DNA of 64,000 bases from Gillisia lutea (lineage in GTDB: Bacteria; Bacteroidota; Bacteroidia; Flavobacteriales; Flavobacteriaceae), in contig NZ_JAKGTH010000011.1 of NCBI RefSeq assembly GCF_021568705.1, forward strand, positions 124,001 to 188,000, given 5' to 3'. The translations under genes were made by a program, and so were the position numbers. Positions within the stretch are counted from its first letter, which is position 1; the number at the start of each line of letters is the position of its first letter. Below are positions 45,344 to 54,031 of this stretch, in pieces. The notes under the pieces were generated by a model that was not told where the DNA came from, searched no databases, and was given only the letters and a program-made list of their open reading frames with translations.

Positions 45344-46339
45344 ATGAATAAGGAGCAGTTTTCTTCATTAAATAATTCAAAGGTTCTGGTAACAGGGGGT
45401 GCCGGTTTTATTGGTTCTAATCTCTGTGAAAAGCTTTTGGAGTTAGGTGCTCAAGTTATTTGTTTGGATAATTTTGCAACGGGAAAACGGGAAAACTTAA
45501 GTGTATTTTTTGATAATCCTAATTTCACACTTATAGAAGGGGATATTCGTAATCTAGAAACTTGTCAGAAAGCGGCGAATGGGGTTGATTTTGTCCTACA
45601 TGAAGCCGCGTTAGGGTCTGTTCCACGTTCTTTAAAAGATCCAATTACCAGTAATGAAGTAAATGTTTCTGGATTCTTGAATATGTTGGTTGCAGCCAGA
45701 GATGCTAAGGTTAGAAGATTTGTGTATGCTGCAAGTTCTTCTACATATGGAGATTCTCAGAATCTTCCTAAAGTAGAAGATGTTATAGGTAAACCGCTTT
45801 CTCCCTATGCTATTACGAAATATGTTAATGAATTATATGCAGATATTTTTAAAAACGCATATGATCTTGACACCATAGGCTTGCGATATTTTAACGTATT
45901 TGGTAGAAAACAGGATCCAAATGGCGCTTATGCGGCAGTAATTCCAAAATTTGTTATTCAGCTAATGAATCATGAATCTCCAGTAATAAATGGGGATGGT
46001 ACCTATTCCCGTGATTTTACATATATAGATAATGTTGTTCAAATGAATTTATTGGCCTTAACAACAGATAATAAAGAAGCTTTGAATCAGGTATATAATA
46101 CCGCTTTTGGAGATCGAACCAATTTACTTGAGTTAACTACACTGTTGAAGGAATATCTTTCTGAGTATGATTCTAAAATAGGAGATATTGAAATTAAGCA
46201 TGGTCCAGAAAGAGCAGGAGATATTCCCCATTCTTTAGCTTCCATAGATAAAGCGAAAACAATATTAAATTATGATCCAAAGTATAATATACAGTCTGGT
46301 CTTAAAGAGGCTGTTAAATGGTACTGGGAAAATTTATAA
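45344..46339 (+). CDS. UDP-N-acetylglucosamine/galactosamine 4-epimerase, WbpP-like
   Basis: A 331-residue SDR epimerase. It has [10 protein letters not shown] for NAD, HEAALGSVPRS, the serine/tyrosine pair in AASSSTYGD and YAITKYVNE, and the GRKQDPNGAYAAVIPKF segment that is characteristic of the WbpP/WbgU group acting on N-acetylated UDP-hexosamines or their uronic acids. It is followed by a WbpO-like dehydrogenase, which repeats the P. aeruginosa O6 pairing that makes UDP-GalNAcA. An exact substrate cannot be read from sequence alone. Confidence 0.87.
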   Translation: MNKEQFSSLNNSKVLVTGGAGFIGSNLCEKLLELGAQVICLDNFATGKRENLSVFFDNPNFTLIEGDIRNLETCQKAANGVDFVLHEAALGSVPRSLKDPITSNEVNVSGFLNMLVAARDAKVRRFVYAASSSTYGDSQNLPKVEDVIGKPLSPYAITKYVNELYADIFKNAYDLDTIGLRYFNVFGRKQDPNGAYAAVIPKFVIQLMNHESPVINGDGTYSRDFTYIDNVVQMNLLALTTDNKEALNQVYNTAFGDRTNLLELTTLLKEYLSEYDSKIGDIEIKHGPERAGDIPHSLASIDKAKTILNYDPKYNIQSGLKEAVKWYWENL

Positions 46340-46405
46340 TAAACAAACACTTTGGTTCTCATCTCAGATTTGATTATGTGAGAATTTATAAATAATAAAA
46401 AAAAA

Positions 46406-47689
46406 ATGAACAACGATACAAAAATAGCAGTCATTGGTCTAGGATATGTAGGATTGCCTTTAGCAAGATTGTTTGCGTCCAAGTACCCTGTAATTGGTTT
46501 TGATATTAATCAGGACCGAGTTAATGAGTTAATGGGAGGGCATGATAGTACTTTAGAGGTTGAAGATGAACTGTTGGCATCTGCATTGGTAGAATTTCCT
46601 TCAGAAAAAAATGGTTTATACTGTTCGACCAATTTAGATGATATTACAAACTGTAACTATTATATAATCACGGTTCCTACCCCTGTAGACAAGAATAACA
46701 GGCCTGATCTAACACCATTATATAAAAGTAGCGAAAGTGTCGGGAAGGTTTTGAAAAAAGGAGATATCGTTATTTATGAATCTACTGTATACCCGGGAGT
46801 TACAGAAGATGAATGTGTGCCAGTACTTGAAAAAATAAGTGGACTTAGATTTAATGAAGACTTTTATGCTGGATATTCTCCAGAAAGAATTAATCCTGGC
46901 GATAAAGAGCACACTGTAGAGAAAATATTAAAGGTTACAGCGGGTTCTACTCCAGAAGTTGGGAAGAGGGTAAATGAACTCTATTCTAACGTAATTACTG
47001 CCGGAACGCATTTGGCGCCAACCATTAAAGTTGCTGAGGCCGCCAAAGTAATTGAAAATTCCCAAAGAGATATTAATATTGCTTTTGTTAATGAGCTCGC
47101 AAAGATTTTCAACATGATGGGTATTGATACACAAGATGTATTGGAAGCAGCAGGAACAAAATGGAACTTCTTGCCTTTTAAACCGGGTCTAGTTGGCGGG
47201 CACTGTATTGGGGTAGATCCATATTATTTAGCTCAGAAGGCTCAGGAGTTAGGTTACCATCCAGAAATTATATTGGCGGGTAGAAGAATGAATGACTCTA
47301 TGGGGCAGTATGTTGCTTCTGAAGTTGTTAAATTAATGCTTCAGAATGATCTTAAGGTAAAAGGTGCAAATGTTCTAGTTCTAGGTATTACTTTTAAAGA
47401 AAATTGTCCTGATGTGAGAAATACGAAAGTGGTTGATGTTATTCGCAATATGAAGGAATATGGAATGAATGTTATTATTTTTGATCCTTTGGCTAATCCG
47501 GAGGAAGTGGCGCATGAATATTCATTACCAACTACTAGAACTTTACCAAACGAAAAATTTGATACAATTGTTTTAGCAGTTTCACATAAGGAATTTTTGG
47601 ACATGGATTTGAATGGTCTAAAAAAAGCTAATGCTGTAGTTTACGATGTTAAAGGAGTTTTAGGGAATAAATGTGATAAAAAATTATAG
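46406..47689 (+). CDS. Nucleotide-sugar 6-dehydrogenase, WbpO/TviB-like
   Basis: A 427-residue UDP-sugar dehydrogenase that oxidises C6 of an N-acetylhexosamine nucleotide to the uronic acid. Visible are the NAD fold [36 protein letters not shown], the lysine/asparagine block [17 protein letters not shown], the catalytic cysteine in [12 protein letters not shown], and the C-terminal [16 protein letters not shown]. The SPERINPGD and [11 protein letters not shown] forms point to the WbpO/TviB group rather than to UDP-glucose dehydrogenase. It is followed, one base after its stop, by a true UDP-glucose dehydrogenase, so the locus makes two kinds of uronic acid. Confidence 0.9.
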   Translation: MNNDTKIAVIGLGYVGLPLARLFASKYPVIGFDINQDRVNELMGGHDSTLEVEDELLASALVEFPSEKNGLYCSTNLDDITNCNYYIITVPTPVDKNNRPDLTPLYKSSESVGKVLKKGDIVIYESTVYPGVTEDECVPVLEKISGLRFNEDFYAGYSPERINPGDKEHTVEKILKVTAGSTPEVGKRVNELYSNVITAGTHLAPTIKVAEAAKVIENSQRDINIAFVNELAKIFNMMGIDTQDVLEAAGTKWNFLPFKPGLVGGHCIGVDPYYLAQKAQELGYHPEIILAGRRMNDSMGQYVASEVVKLMLQNDLKVKGANVLVLGITFKENCPDVRNTKVVDVIRNMKEYGMNVIIFDPLANPEEVAHEYSLPTTRTLPNEKFDTIVLAVSHKEFLDMDLNGLKKANAVVYDVKGVLGNKCDKKL

Positions 47690-47690
47690 A

Positions 47691-49085
47691 ATGAAGATTG
47701 AAAATATATGTTGTATTGGGGCTGGATATGTAGGCGGACCTACTATGGCAATAATTGCGCAAAAATGTCCACATATTAATGTGACAGTGGTAGATATTAA
47801 TGAAAAAAGGATCGCTGCTTGGAATGATGAAGATGTAAATAATATTCCAATCTATGAGCCTGGATTATCGGATATAGTAAAAGAGGCAAGAGGAAGGAAT
47901 TTGTTCTTTTCTACTGAAGTTGATAATGCAATAGACAAGGCTGACATGATCTTTATTTCCGTTAATACTCCAACCAAAACCTACGGGATGGGTAAGGGTA
48001 TGGCTGCAGATCTTAAATTTATCGAATTATGTGCTAGACAAATCGCGCGTGTCTCAACATCGGATAAAATTGTAGTGGAAAAATCGACATTACCTGTTCG
48101 AACAGCAGAAGCCTTAAAAAATATATTGGAGAACACTGGAAATGGTGTGAAATTTCAAATTCTTTCCAATCCAGAATTCTTAGCAGAAGGAACTGCGGTT
48201 GATGATTTATTAACTCCAGATAGGGTTTTGATAGGTGGAGATATTGATTCAGAAAAAGGTAAAGAAGCTGTGAACGCTTTGGTAGATGTTTACGCAAACT
48301 GGGTATCAAAAGAACATATTTTAACTACAAATGTATGGTCTTCAGAATTGTCTAAGTTAACAGCAAATGCATTTTTGGCTCAAAGGGTTTCAAGTATTAA
48401 TGCAATGAGCGAATTGTGTGAAAAAACTGGTGCAGATGTAAATGAAGTTGCCAAAGCGGTTGGAATGGATTCTAGAATAGGTTCCAGGTTTTTGCAATCT
48501 TCCGTTGGATTTGGAGGGTCATGTTTTCAAAAGGATATTTTAAATCTTGTTTATATAGCTAAATCTTATGGATTAGGAGAAGTTGCAGATTATTGGGAGC
48601 AAGTTATTATACTTAATGATCATCAAAAAAGACGGTTTGCGGAAAAAATAGTAAAGACTTTATTCAATACTGTTTCTGGAAAAAAAATAGCAATTTTAGG
48701 TTGGGCTTTTAAAAAAGACACGAATGATACAAGAGAATCTGCCGCTATTTATGTTGCAGATTATTTAATGAATGAGCAAGCGGAAATTATAGTCTATGAT
48801 CCTAAAGTGACTGAAGAGCAAATATATGCAGATTTAGATTATCTAGGTACAAGAAGTGAAAATGAAAATAGATCTTTATTAAAGGTTGTTAATACAGCGA
48901 AAGATGCATGTAGAGATTCGCATGCAGTTGCTGTATTAACTGAATGGGATGAATATAAAAAATTAGATTGGAAAGAAATTTACTCTAACATGTTGAAGCC
49001 AGCGTTTTTATTCGATGGAAGAAGATTATTAGAGCGTAAAGCAATGGAAGATATAGGTTTCGAGTTTTATGCAATCGGTAATTAG
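47691..49085 (+). CDS. ugd: UDP-glucose 6-dehydrogenase, long (animal/plant-like) subtype
   Basis: Makes UDP-glucuronic acid from UDP-glucose. The 464-residue protein starts at the ATG at 47691, one base after the previous stop. Blocks are [75 protein letters not shown], the catalytic [10 protein letters not shown], and the [14 protein letters not shown] domain. The GYVGGPT start and length resemble the eukaryotic-type enzymes more than the short bacterial Ugd. Coupled to the WbpO-like gene by position. Confidence 0.93.
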   Translation: MKIENICCIGAGYVGGPTMAIIAQKCPHINVTVVDINEKRIAAWNDEDVNNIPIYEPGLSDIVKEARGRNLFFSTEVDNAIDKADMIFISVNTPTKTYGMGKGMAADLKFIELCARQIARVSTSDKIVVEKSTLPVRTAEALKNILENTGNGVKFQILSNPEFLAEGTAVDDLLTPDRVLIGGDIDSEKGKEAVNALVDVYANWVSKEHILTTNVWSSELSKLTANAFLAQRVSSINAMSELCEKTGADVNEVAKAVGMDSRIGSRFLQSSVGFGGSCFQKDILNLVYIAKSYGLGEVADYWEQVIILNDHQKRRFAEKIVKTLFNTVSGKKIAILGWAFKKDTNDTRESAAIYVADYLMNEQAEIIVYDPKVTEEQIYADLDYLGTRSENENRSLLKVVNTAKDACRDSHAVAVLTEWDEYKKLDWKEIYSNMLKPAFLFDGRRLLERKAMEDIGFEFYAIGN

Positions 49086-49098
49086 TTGATTTTGATTT

Positions 49099-50535
49099 AT
49101 GCTATTTAATTCTCTAGATTTTGCAATATTTTTACCTATTGTATTTATATTGTATTGGTTTGTATTTAATAACAACTTAAAATGGCAAAATGCTCTTATT
49201 GCTGTATCTAGTTATATATTTTATGGTTGGTGGGATTGGAGATTTTTAAGTCTAATATTATTTAGCACGATAATCGATTATTTAATAGGTATTGCGTTAT
49301 CAAAAGAATATTCTTTGTCAAAAAAGAAAATTTTATTGTGGGTCAGTATTTCGATAAACTTGGGTTTTTTAGGGTTTTTTAAGTACTATAATTTTTTCTT
49401 AGACAATTTCAAGTCTGCATTTAGCTTTTTTGGTAATGAAATAAATTCTAATTCTTTAGATATTATATTACCAGTAGGCATAAGTTTTTATACTTTTCAA
49501 ACACTAAGTTATACAATAGACATCTATAGAGGGAAATTAAAACCCACTACAAATTTTATTTCATTCGCAGCTTTCGTTAGTTTTTTTCCTCAATTAGTAG
49601 CTGGACCTATCGAAAGGGCAACGAACCTATTACCTCAGTTTTATAGAAAGAGAAAATTTGAATATTCCCAAGCTGTGGATGGATTAAGGCAAATTTTATG
49701 GGGGCTATTTAAAAAGATAGTTATTGCAGATAATTGTGCAGAGTATGCAAATATGATATTCAATCATTCTGATGACTATTCAGGGAGTACCCTTTTTATT
49801 GGAGCCATATTTTTCGCATTTCAAATTTATGGGGATTTTTCTGGTTATTCAGATATTGCTATTGGAACATCTCGTTTATTTGGTTTTAATCTTATGAGAA
49901 ATTTTGCATTTCCCTACTTCTCCAGAGATATTGCTGAGTTTTGGAGACGATGGCATATTTCGCTTTCTACTTGGTTTAGGGATTATTTATATATTCCACT
50001 TGGTGGTAGCAGGGGAGGAACGTGGATGAAGGTTAGAAATACATTTATAATTTTTATAGTAAGTGGTTTTTGGCATGGAGCCAATTGGACTTTTCTAATT
50101 TGGGGTTTCCTAAATGCACTTTATTTTCTTCCAGTGCTTTTAGCAAAAAGAAATAGAATGAATTTAGAGGTGGTTGCATATAATTCGAGTCTTCCAAGTT
50201 TAAAAGAGTTTTTTAATATAGTTTTAACTTTCGCGCTGACCACCTTTGCATGGATATTTTTTAGGGCAGAAAATGTTGGGCATGCATTTAATATTCTAAA
50301 AGAAATATTTTCTAATTCTTTTTTAAAGATTCCGACCGTGCTTCCATTTATGATTATTCTATTAACGATTTTCTTCATAATTGTTGAGTGGTTAGGAAGG
50401 AGAGATGAATACGCTATCGAGAAATTAGGGTTTAAAACTTCACGATATGCTAGATGGGGCTTCTATATGTTCATTGCAACATTGATCTTTCTTTTTGATG
50501 GAAAGGAACAGGCATTTATTTATTTCCAATTTTAA
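49099..50535 (+). CDS. MBOAT family membrane O-acyltransferase (copy 1)
   Basis: A 478-residue polytopic inner-membrane protein of the MBOAT group (AlgI/DltB/PatA type) that moves acetyl groups across the membrane for glycan O-acetylation. Motifs are LPVGISFYTFQTLSY, FFPQLVAGPIERA, FGDFSGYSD-like YGDFSGYSDIAIG, FWRRWHISLSTWF (His286) and the catalytic-type histidine in FWHGANWTF (His326). It is followed directly by an SGNH partner. A second, very similar MBOAT lies at 51544-52998, with the sequence aligned end to end and the central FPYFSRDIAEFWRRWHIS region identical. Confidence 0.93.
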   Translation: MLFNSLDFAIFLPIVFILYWFVFNNNLKWQNALIAVSSYIFYGWWDWRFLSLILFSTIIDYLIGIALSKEYSLSKKKILLWVSISINLGFLGFFKYYNFFLDNFKSAFSFFGNEINSNSLDIILPVGISFYTFQTLSYTIDIYRGKLKPTTNFISFAAFVSFFPQLVAGPIERATNLLPQFYRKRKFEYSQAVDGLRQILWGLFKKIVIADNCAEYANMIFNHSDDYSGSTLFIGAIFFAFQIYGDFSGYSDIAIGTSRLFGFNLMRNFAFPYFSRDIAEFWRRWHISLSTWFRDYLYIPLGGSRGGTWMKVRNTFIIFIVSGFWHGANWTFLIWGFLNALYFLPVLLAKRNRMNLEVVAYNSSLPSLKEFFNIVLTFALTTFAWIFFRAENVGHAFNILKEIFSNSFLKIPTVLPFMIILLTIFFIIVEWLGRRDEYAIEKLGFKTSRYARWGFYMFIATLIFLFDGKEQAFIYFQF

Positions 50536-50536
50536 T

Positions 50537-51460
50537 ATGAAAAGTTTTTTAATTAAAATATCGATGTTTTTGATGTTTCTAAGCTTAATAGCTATAGGAA
50601 TATTTCTATTAGCTGATGGGAATTCTGATTCATACTATACAAACTTCACCTCTTCTAAACAGAGTTCGCTTATATTAGGTACTTCAAAGGCTGCTCAAGG
50701 ACTCCAACCAGCGGTAATAAATGGAGTTCTAAATAGATCAGATGTGAATAATTTTGCATTTACCGTAGCCCACAGTCCTTATGGTCCAGTTTATTTGAAG
50801 GCAATTAAGAAGAAAATTGACACAAATACTAAGGATGGAATTTTTATCGTTACAGTAGACCCTTATAGTGTTTCTGGTAGACATAAAGATGCCAATGATG
50901 TAGGATTATTCAGAGAAAATGATAAATTTTTAGCAACGGTTAGCAGTGTTACATCTAATCCTAATTTTGAATATCTATATCAAGAATATTCTTATCCGTA
51001 CATTTATATACTTACTAAAAAGTGTGATTATATAGATGATGATTTTCTACATCCTGATGGTTGGAATGAGGTTAATATATCTATGAAACAAAAGGATTTT
51101 GAGGTAAGAAACAAATCAAAAATAAAATCTTACAAAAAACTATTAAAAGTTTACAAATTTTCAGACAAACGTTATGAATATTTTGAAAAAACAATTTCCT
51201 TTTTAAAAGATTACGGTGATGTTTATATAGTTCGTCTTCCTGTTTCAACTCCTTTTTTAGAAATGGAAAATAGTGTCTATAAGGAATTTGATAATAAAAT
51301 TACCTCTACTTCTTCTAAGTTTAATGTTCCATACTTGGATATGACTAAAGATGATAAAGAGTATGAATATACTGATGGTAATCACTTGTATAAAACATCA
51401 GGAGTCGAAGTTAGTACCCTAATTGCAAAATGGATTTTTAATCATAAAAATTTTAAATAA
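50537..51460 (+). CDS. SGNH-type acyltransferase partner (AlgJ/AlgX/DltD-like), pair 1
   Basis: A 307-residue protein with one N-terminal membrane anchor (FLIKISMFLMFLSLIAIGIFLL) and a periplasmic SGNH-like domain. Block I is LILGTSKAAQG (nucleophile candidate Ser50) and the catalytic Asp-His pair is in YTDGNHLYKTSG near the C-terminus. I start at the ATG at 50537, one base after the MBOAT stop; the frame extends upstream over the MBOAT end. It would receive the acetyl group from the MBOAT and place it on the glycan. Low similarity to the other SGNH protein at 53003. Confidence 0.8.
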   Translation: MKSFLIKISMFLMFLSLIAIGIFLLADGNSDSYYTNFTSSKQSSLILGTSKAAQGLQPAVINGVLNRSDVNNFAFTVAHSPYGPVYLKAIKKKIDTNTKDGIFIVTVDPYSVSGRHKDANDVGLFRENDKFLATVSSVTSNPNFEYLYQEYSYPYIYILTKKCDYIDDDFLHPDGWNEVNISMKQKDFEVRNKSKIKSYKKLLKVYKFSDKRYEYFEKTISFLKDYGDVYIVRLPVSTPFLEMENSVYKEFDNKITSTSSKFNVPYLDMTKDDKEYEYTDGNHLYKTSGVEVSTLIAKWIFNHKNFK

Positions 51461-51543
51461 GAGATTTTCATTATGTTCTAATTGATGGCTTATGCTAATA
51501 TTCGATCATAAAGAAGATTTTATCACTTTTACTCTCATAATAA

Positions 51544-52998
51544 ATGTTATTTAATTCTCTAGATTTTGCTATATTTTTGCCAGTGGTGTTTATTCTTTAT
51601 TGGTTTGTTTTTAATAGAAATTTAAAGCATCAGAACTTATTAGTAGCTGTTTCTAGTTATGTATTTTATGGTTGGTGGGATTATAGGTTTCTATCGTTAA
51701 TTATATTTAGTACGATATTAGACTACTGGATTGGTAGAGGAATTGTTCATACATCTCTCCCAAAACAGAAGAAAATATTACTCTGGATTAGTATAATAAT
51801 TAATCTTGGTTTTCTTGGAATTTTTAAATATTATAATTTTTTTATAGATAATTTCAGAAGTGCCTTTTCTTTTCTTGGGTATGAAATAAATACCAATTCA
51901 CTCAATATTATATTACCGGTTGGAATTAGTTTTTACACTTTTCAAACTTTAAGTTACAGTATTGATGTATATAAAGGTAACCTGAAGCCCACTAATGATT
52001 TTATTAAGTTTGCTGCTTTTGTAAGCTTCTTTCCTCAATTAGTCGCCGGGCCTATTGAAAGAGCAACTAATCTACTGCCCCAATTTTATAAGAGACGAAG
52101 ATTTTCTTATGAAAATTCAGTCAATGGTCTTAGACAAATTTTATGGGGCTTGTTTAAAAAGGTAGTAATAGCAGATAATTGTGCGGTGTATGCTAATTAT
52201 ATTTTTGAGAATTCTTTAGAATTACCTGGAAGCACACTTTTTATTGGGGCACTTCTTTTTACAATACAGATATATTGTGATTTTAGTGGATACTCTGATA
52301 TAGCAATTGGTACCTCTAGATTATTTGGATTTAATCTTATGAAGAATTTCGCGTTCCCCTATTTTTCTAGGGATATCGCTGAATTCTGGAGGAGATGGCA
52401 TATTTCACTATCTACATGGTTTAGAGATTACCTTTATATCCCCTTAGGAGGAAGTAAAGGTGGTGTACTAATAAAAATAAGAAATACTTTTATAATTTTT
52501 ATTGTTAGTGGTTTTTGGCATGGTGCAAATTGGACCTTTATTGTTTGGGGAACCTTAAACGCTATTTACTTTCTCCCTCTACTGCTGTCTAATAAAAATC
52601 GAAATAATCTTGGTATAGTTGCTGAAAATAACAACATGCCAAGTTTAAAGGAATTATTTCAAATGCTAGGGACATTCCTTTTGACAATTTTTGCTTGGAT
52701 CTTTTTTCGAGCTGAGAGTTTAAATCATGCAATAAGTTATATTGGTGAAATTTTATCTTGGTCTTTGTTTAATCCCCCATCTTCTTTAGACGTTATAGGG
52801 TTGAAAAAGATTTTAATATTTTTAATTGTACTATTTTTTATGATAGAATGGTTTGGAAGAAAAGGAGATTATGCGTTGGATAATATAATTTTCTTAAAAT
52901 CAAAATTGGTGAGATGGGGCTTTTATAGTTTTATTGTTTTTTTGATAGGTATGTTTATGTATACAGAAAAAACCAATTTTATATATTTTCAATTTTAA
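51544..52998 (+). CDS. MBOAT family membrane O-acyltransferase (copy 2)
   Basis: A 484-residue MBOAT aligned nearly gap-free to the copy at 49099-50535. It starts with the same MLFNSLDFAIFLPVVFILYW pattern and keeps the AGPIERATNLLPQFY, FWRRWHISLSTWF and FWHGANWTF blocks with both histidines. It differs most in the loop before the last helices and at the C-terminal membrane segment. The MBOAT-SGNH gene order is the same as in copy 1, so the pair was probably duplicated as a unit, with faster divergence of the SGNH partner. Confidence 0.93.
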   Translation: MLFNSLDFAIFLPVVFILYWFVFNRNLKHQNLLVAVSSYVFYGWWDYRFLSLIIFSTILDYWIGRGIVHTSLPKQKKILLWISIIINLGFLGIFKYYNFFIDNFRSAFSFLGYEINTNSLNIILPVGISFYTFQTLSYSIDVYKGNLKPTNDFIKFAAFVSFFPQLVAGPIERATNLLPQFYKRRRFSYENSVNGLRQILWGLFKKVVIADNCAVYANYIFENSLELPGSTLFIGALLFTIQIYCDFSGYSDIAIGTSRLFGFNLMKNFAFPYFSRDIAEFWRRWHISLSTWFRDYLYIPLGGSKGGVLIKIRNTFIIFIVSGFWHGANWTFIVWGTLNAIYFLPLLLSNKNRNNLGIVAENNNMPSLKELFQMLGTFLLTIFAWIFFRAESLNHAISYIGEILSWSLFNPPSSLDVIGLKKILIFLIVLFFMIEWFGRKGDYALDNIIFLKSKLVRWGFYSFIVFLIGMFMYTEKTNFIYFQF

Positions 52999-53002
52999 TA
53001 TT

Positions 53003-53914
53003 ATGAGGTCTTTTCTATTAAATTTATTACTATTTATTGTCTTCGTTGTCATAACCTATTTCATAGGTATATTAATGGTAGGCGATATTTTGATGAGAAG
53101 AACTAATGCAAATATTATGTACGAGCCAGAGAGTGGTTTTAATGCTATTAGATTTTCTGAAGCAAATGAAATTGAAGAATTAGACGTGCTCTTTATAGGT
53201 TCTTCTCATTCTTATCGAAGTTTTGATCCAAGAATTTTAAATCAGTACAAACTTAGAACTTTTAATTTAGGAACTAGCTCTCAAACTCATGTTCAGACCA
53301 ATTATATTTTAAATGAATATCTAAATGAGTTAAACCCTAAATTAATAGTTTACGAAGTATATCCTAATACTTTCATGAGCGACGGAGTGGAGTCCACTCT
53401 GAATTTGTTATCTTCGCACGATATGGATTTTTCTCTAGCTAAGATGTCAATAGCTACTGGTGACCTTACAGTATATAATTCATTTATCAATATTATTTCT
53501 TATAAAATAACTGGCAGAAAAGTAAAAGAAAATTATCCTACAGAAGAAAAATATATTAATGGAGGTTATGTAGAAACCGTGGGCATTACCAATTTCAGTA
53601 AAGTTAAAGATAAGTATTGGAAGCCTAGGCAAGAACAATTAAATGCTTTCGAAGAGAATTTGGAGCTTATTAAGGCTAGAAATATTCCTTATATTTTAGT
53701 AGAAGCACCTTACACTTATAATTATCTTAATCGAGATGAAATAGATAAATATTTAAATGATAAGGGTGAGTTTTATAATTATAATAAATTAATAAAATTG
53801 GATGAAAATATATATTTTAAAGATTATCATCATTTAAACCATGCTGGAGCAGCTATCTTAACAACTACTATTGCGCCGGTTTTGGTGAAAAAAATGACAC
53901 AGACAAATTATTAA
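53003..53914 (+). CDS. SGNH/DltD-like acyltransferase partner, pair 2
   Basis: A 303-residue protein starting 4 bp after the second MBOAT. One N-terminal membrane helix (LLNLLLFIVFVVITYFIGILMVG) is followed by a periplasmic SGNH domain with DVLFIGSSHSYRSFDP (block I, GSSHS at 66-70) and a C-terminal KDYHHLNHAG (Asp-His pair). The GSSHSYRSFDPRIL form resembles DltD-like and other uncharacterised SGNH proteins paired with MBOAT enzymes. It lacks close similarity to the 50537 protein, suggesting a different acceptor sugar or acyl site. Confidence 0.8.
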   Translation: MRSFLLNLLLFIVFVVITYFIGILMVGDILMRRTNANIMYEPESGFNAIRFSEANEIEELDVLFIGSSHSYRSFDPRILNQYKLRTFNLGTSSQTHVQTNYILNEYLNELNPKLIVYEVYPNTFMSDGVESTLNLLSSHDMDFSLAKMSIATGDLTVYNSFINIISYKITGRKVKENYPTEEKYINGGYVETVGITNFSKVKDKYWKPRQEQLNAFEENLELIKARNIPYILVEAPYTYNYLNRDEIDKYLNDKGEFYNYNKLIKLDENIYFKDYHHLNHAGAAILTTTIAPVLVKKMTQTNY

Positions 53915-53956
53915 TTTTTAATTAATAATTACTTGTATAATATTTGAGGTCGAACT

Positions 53957-53977
53957 AGAGTTTTATTATAACTCTAA
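53957..53977 (+). repeat. Perfect inverted repeat in the 117-bp gap before the amide ligase gene
   Basis: TAGAGTT / AACTCTA with a 7-nt loop (TTATTAT) and no T tract after it. It could be a weak terminator, attenuator or binding site; no promoter is clear. Confidence 0.35.
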
Positions 53978-54031
53978 TCATTATTTATATTTTGATTAGG
54001 AATATCTGTATTACAAATTAAAATTGTTATA

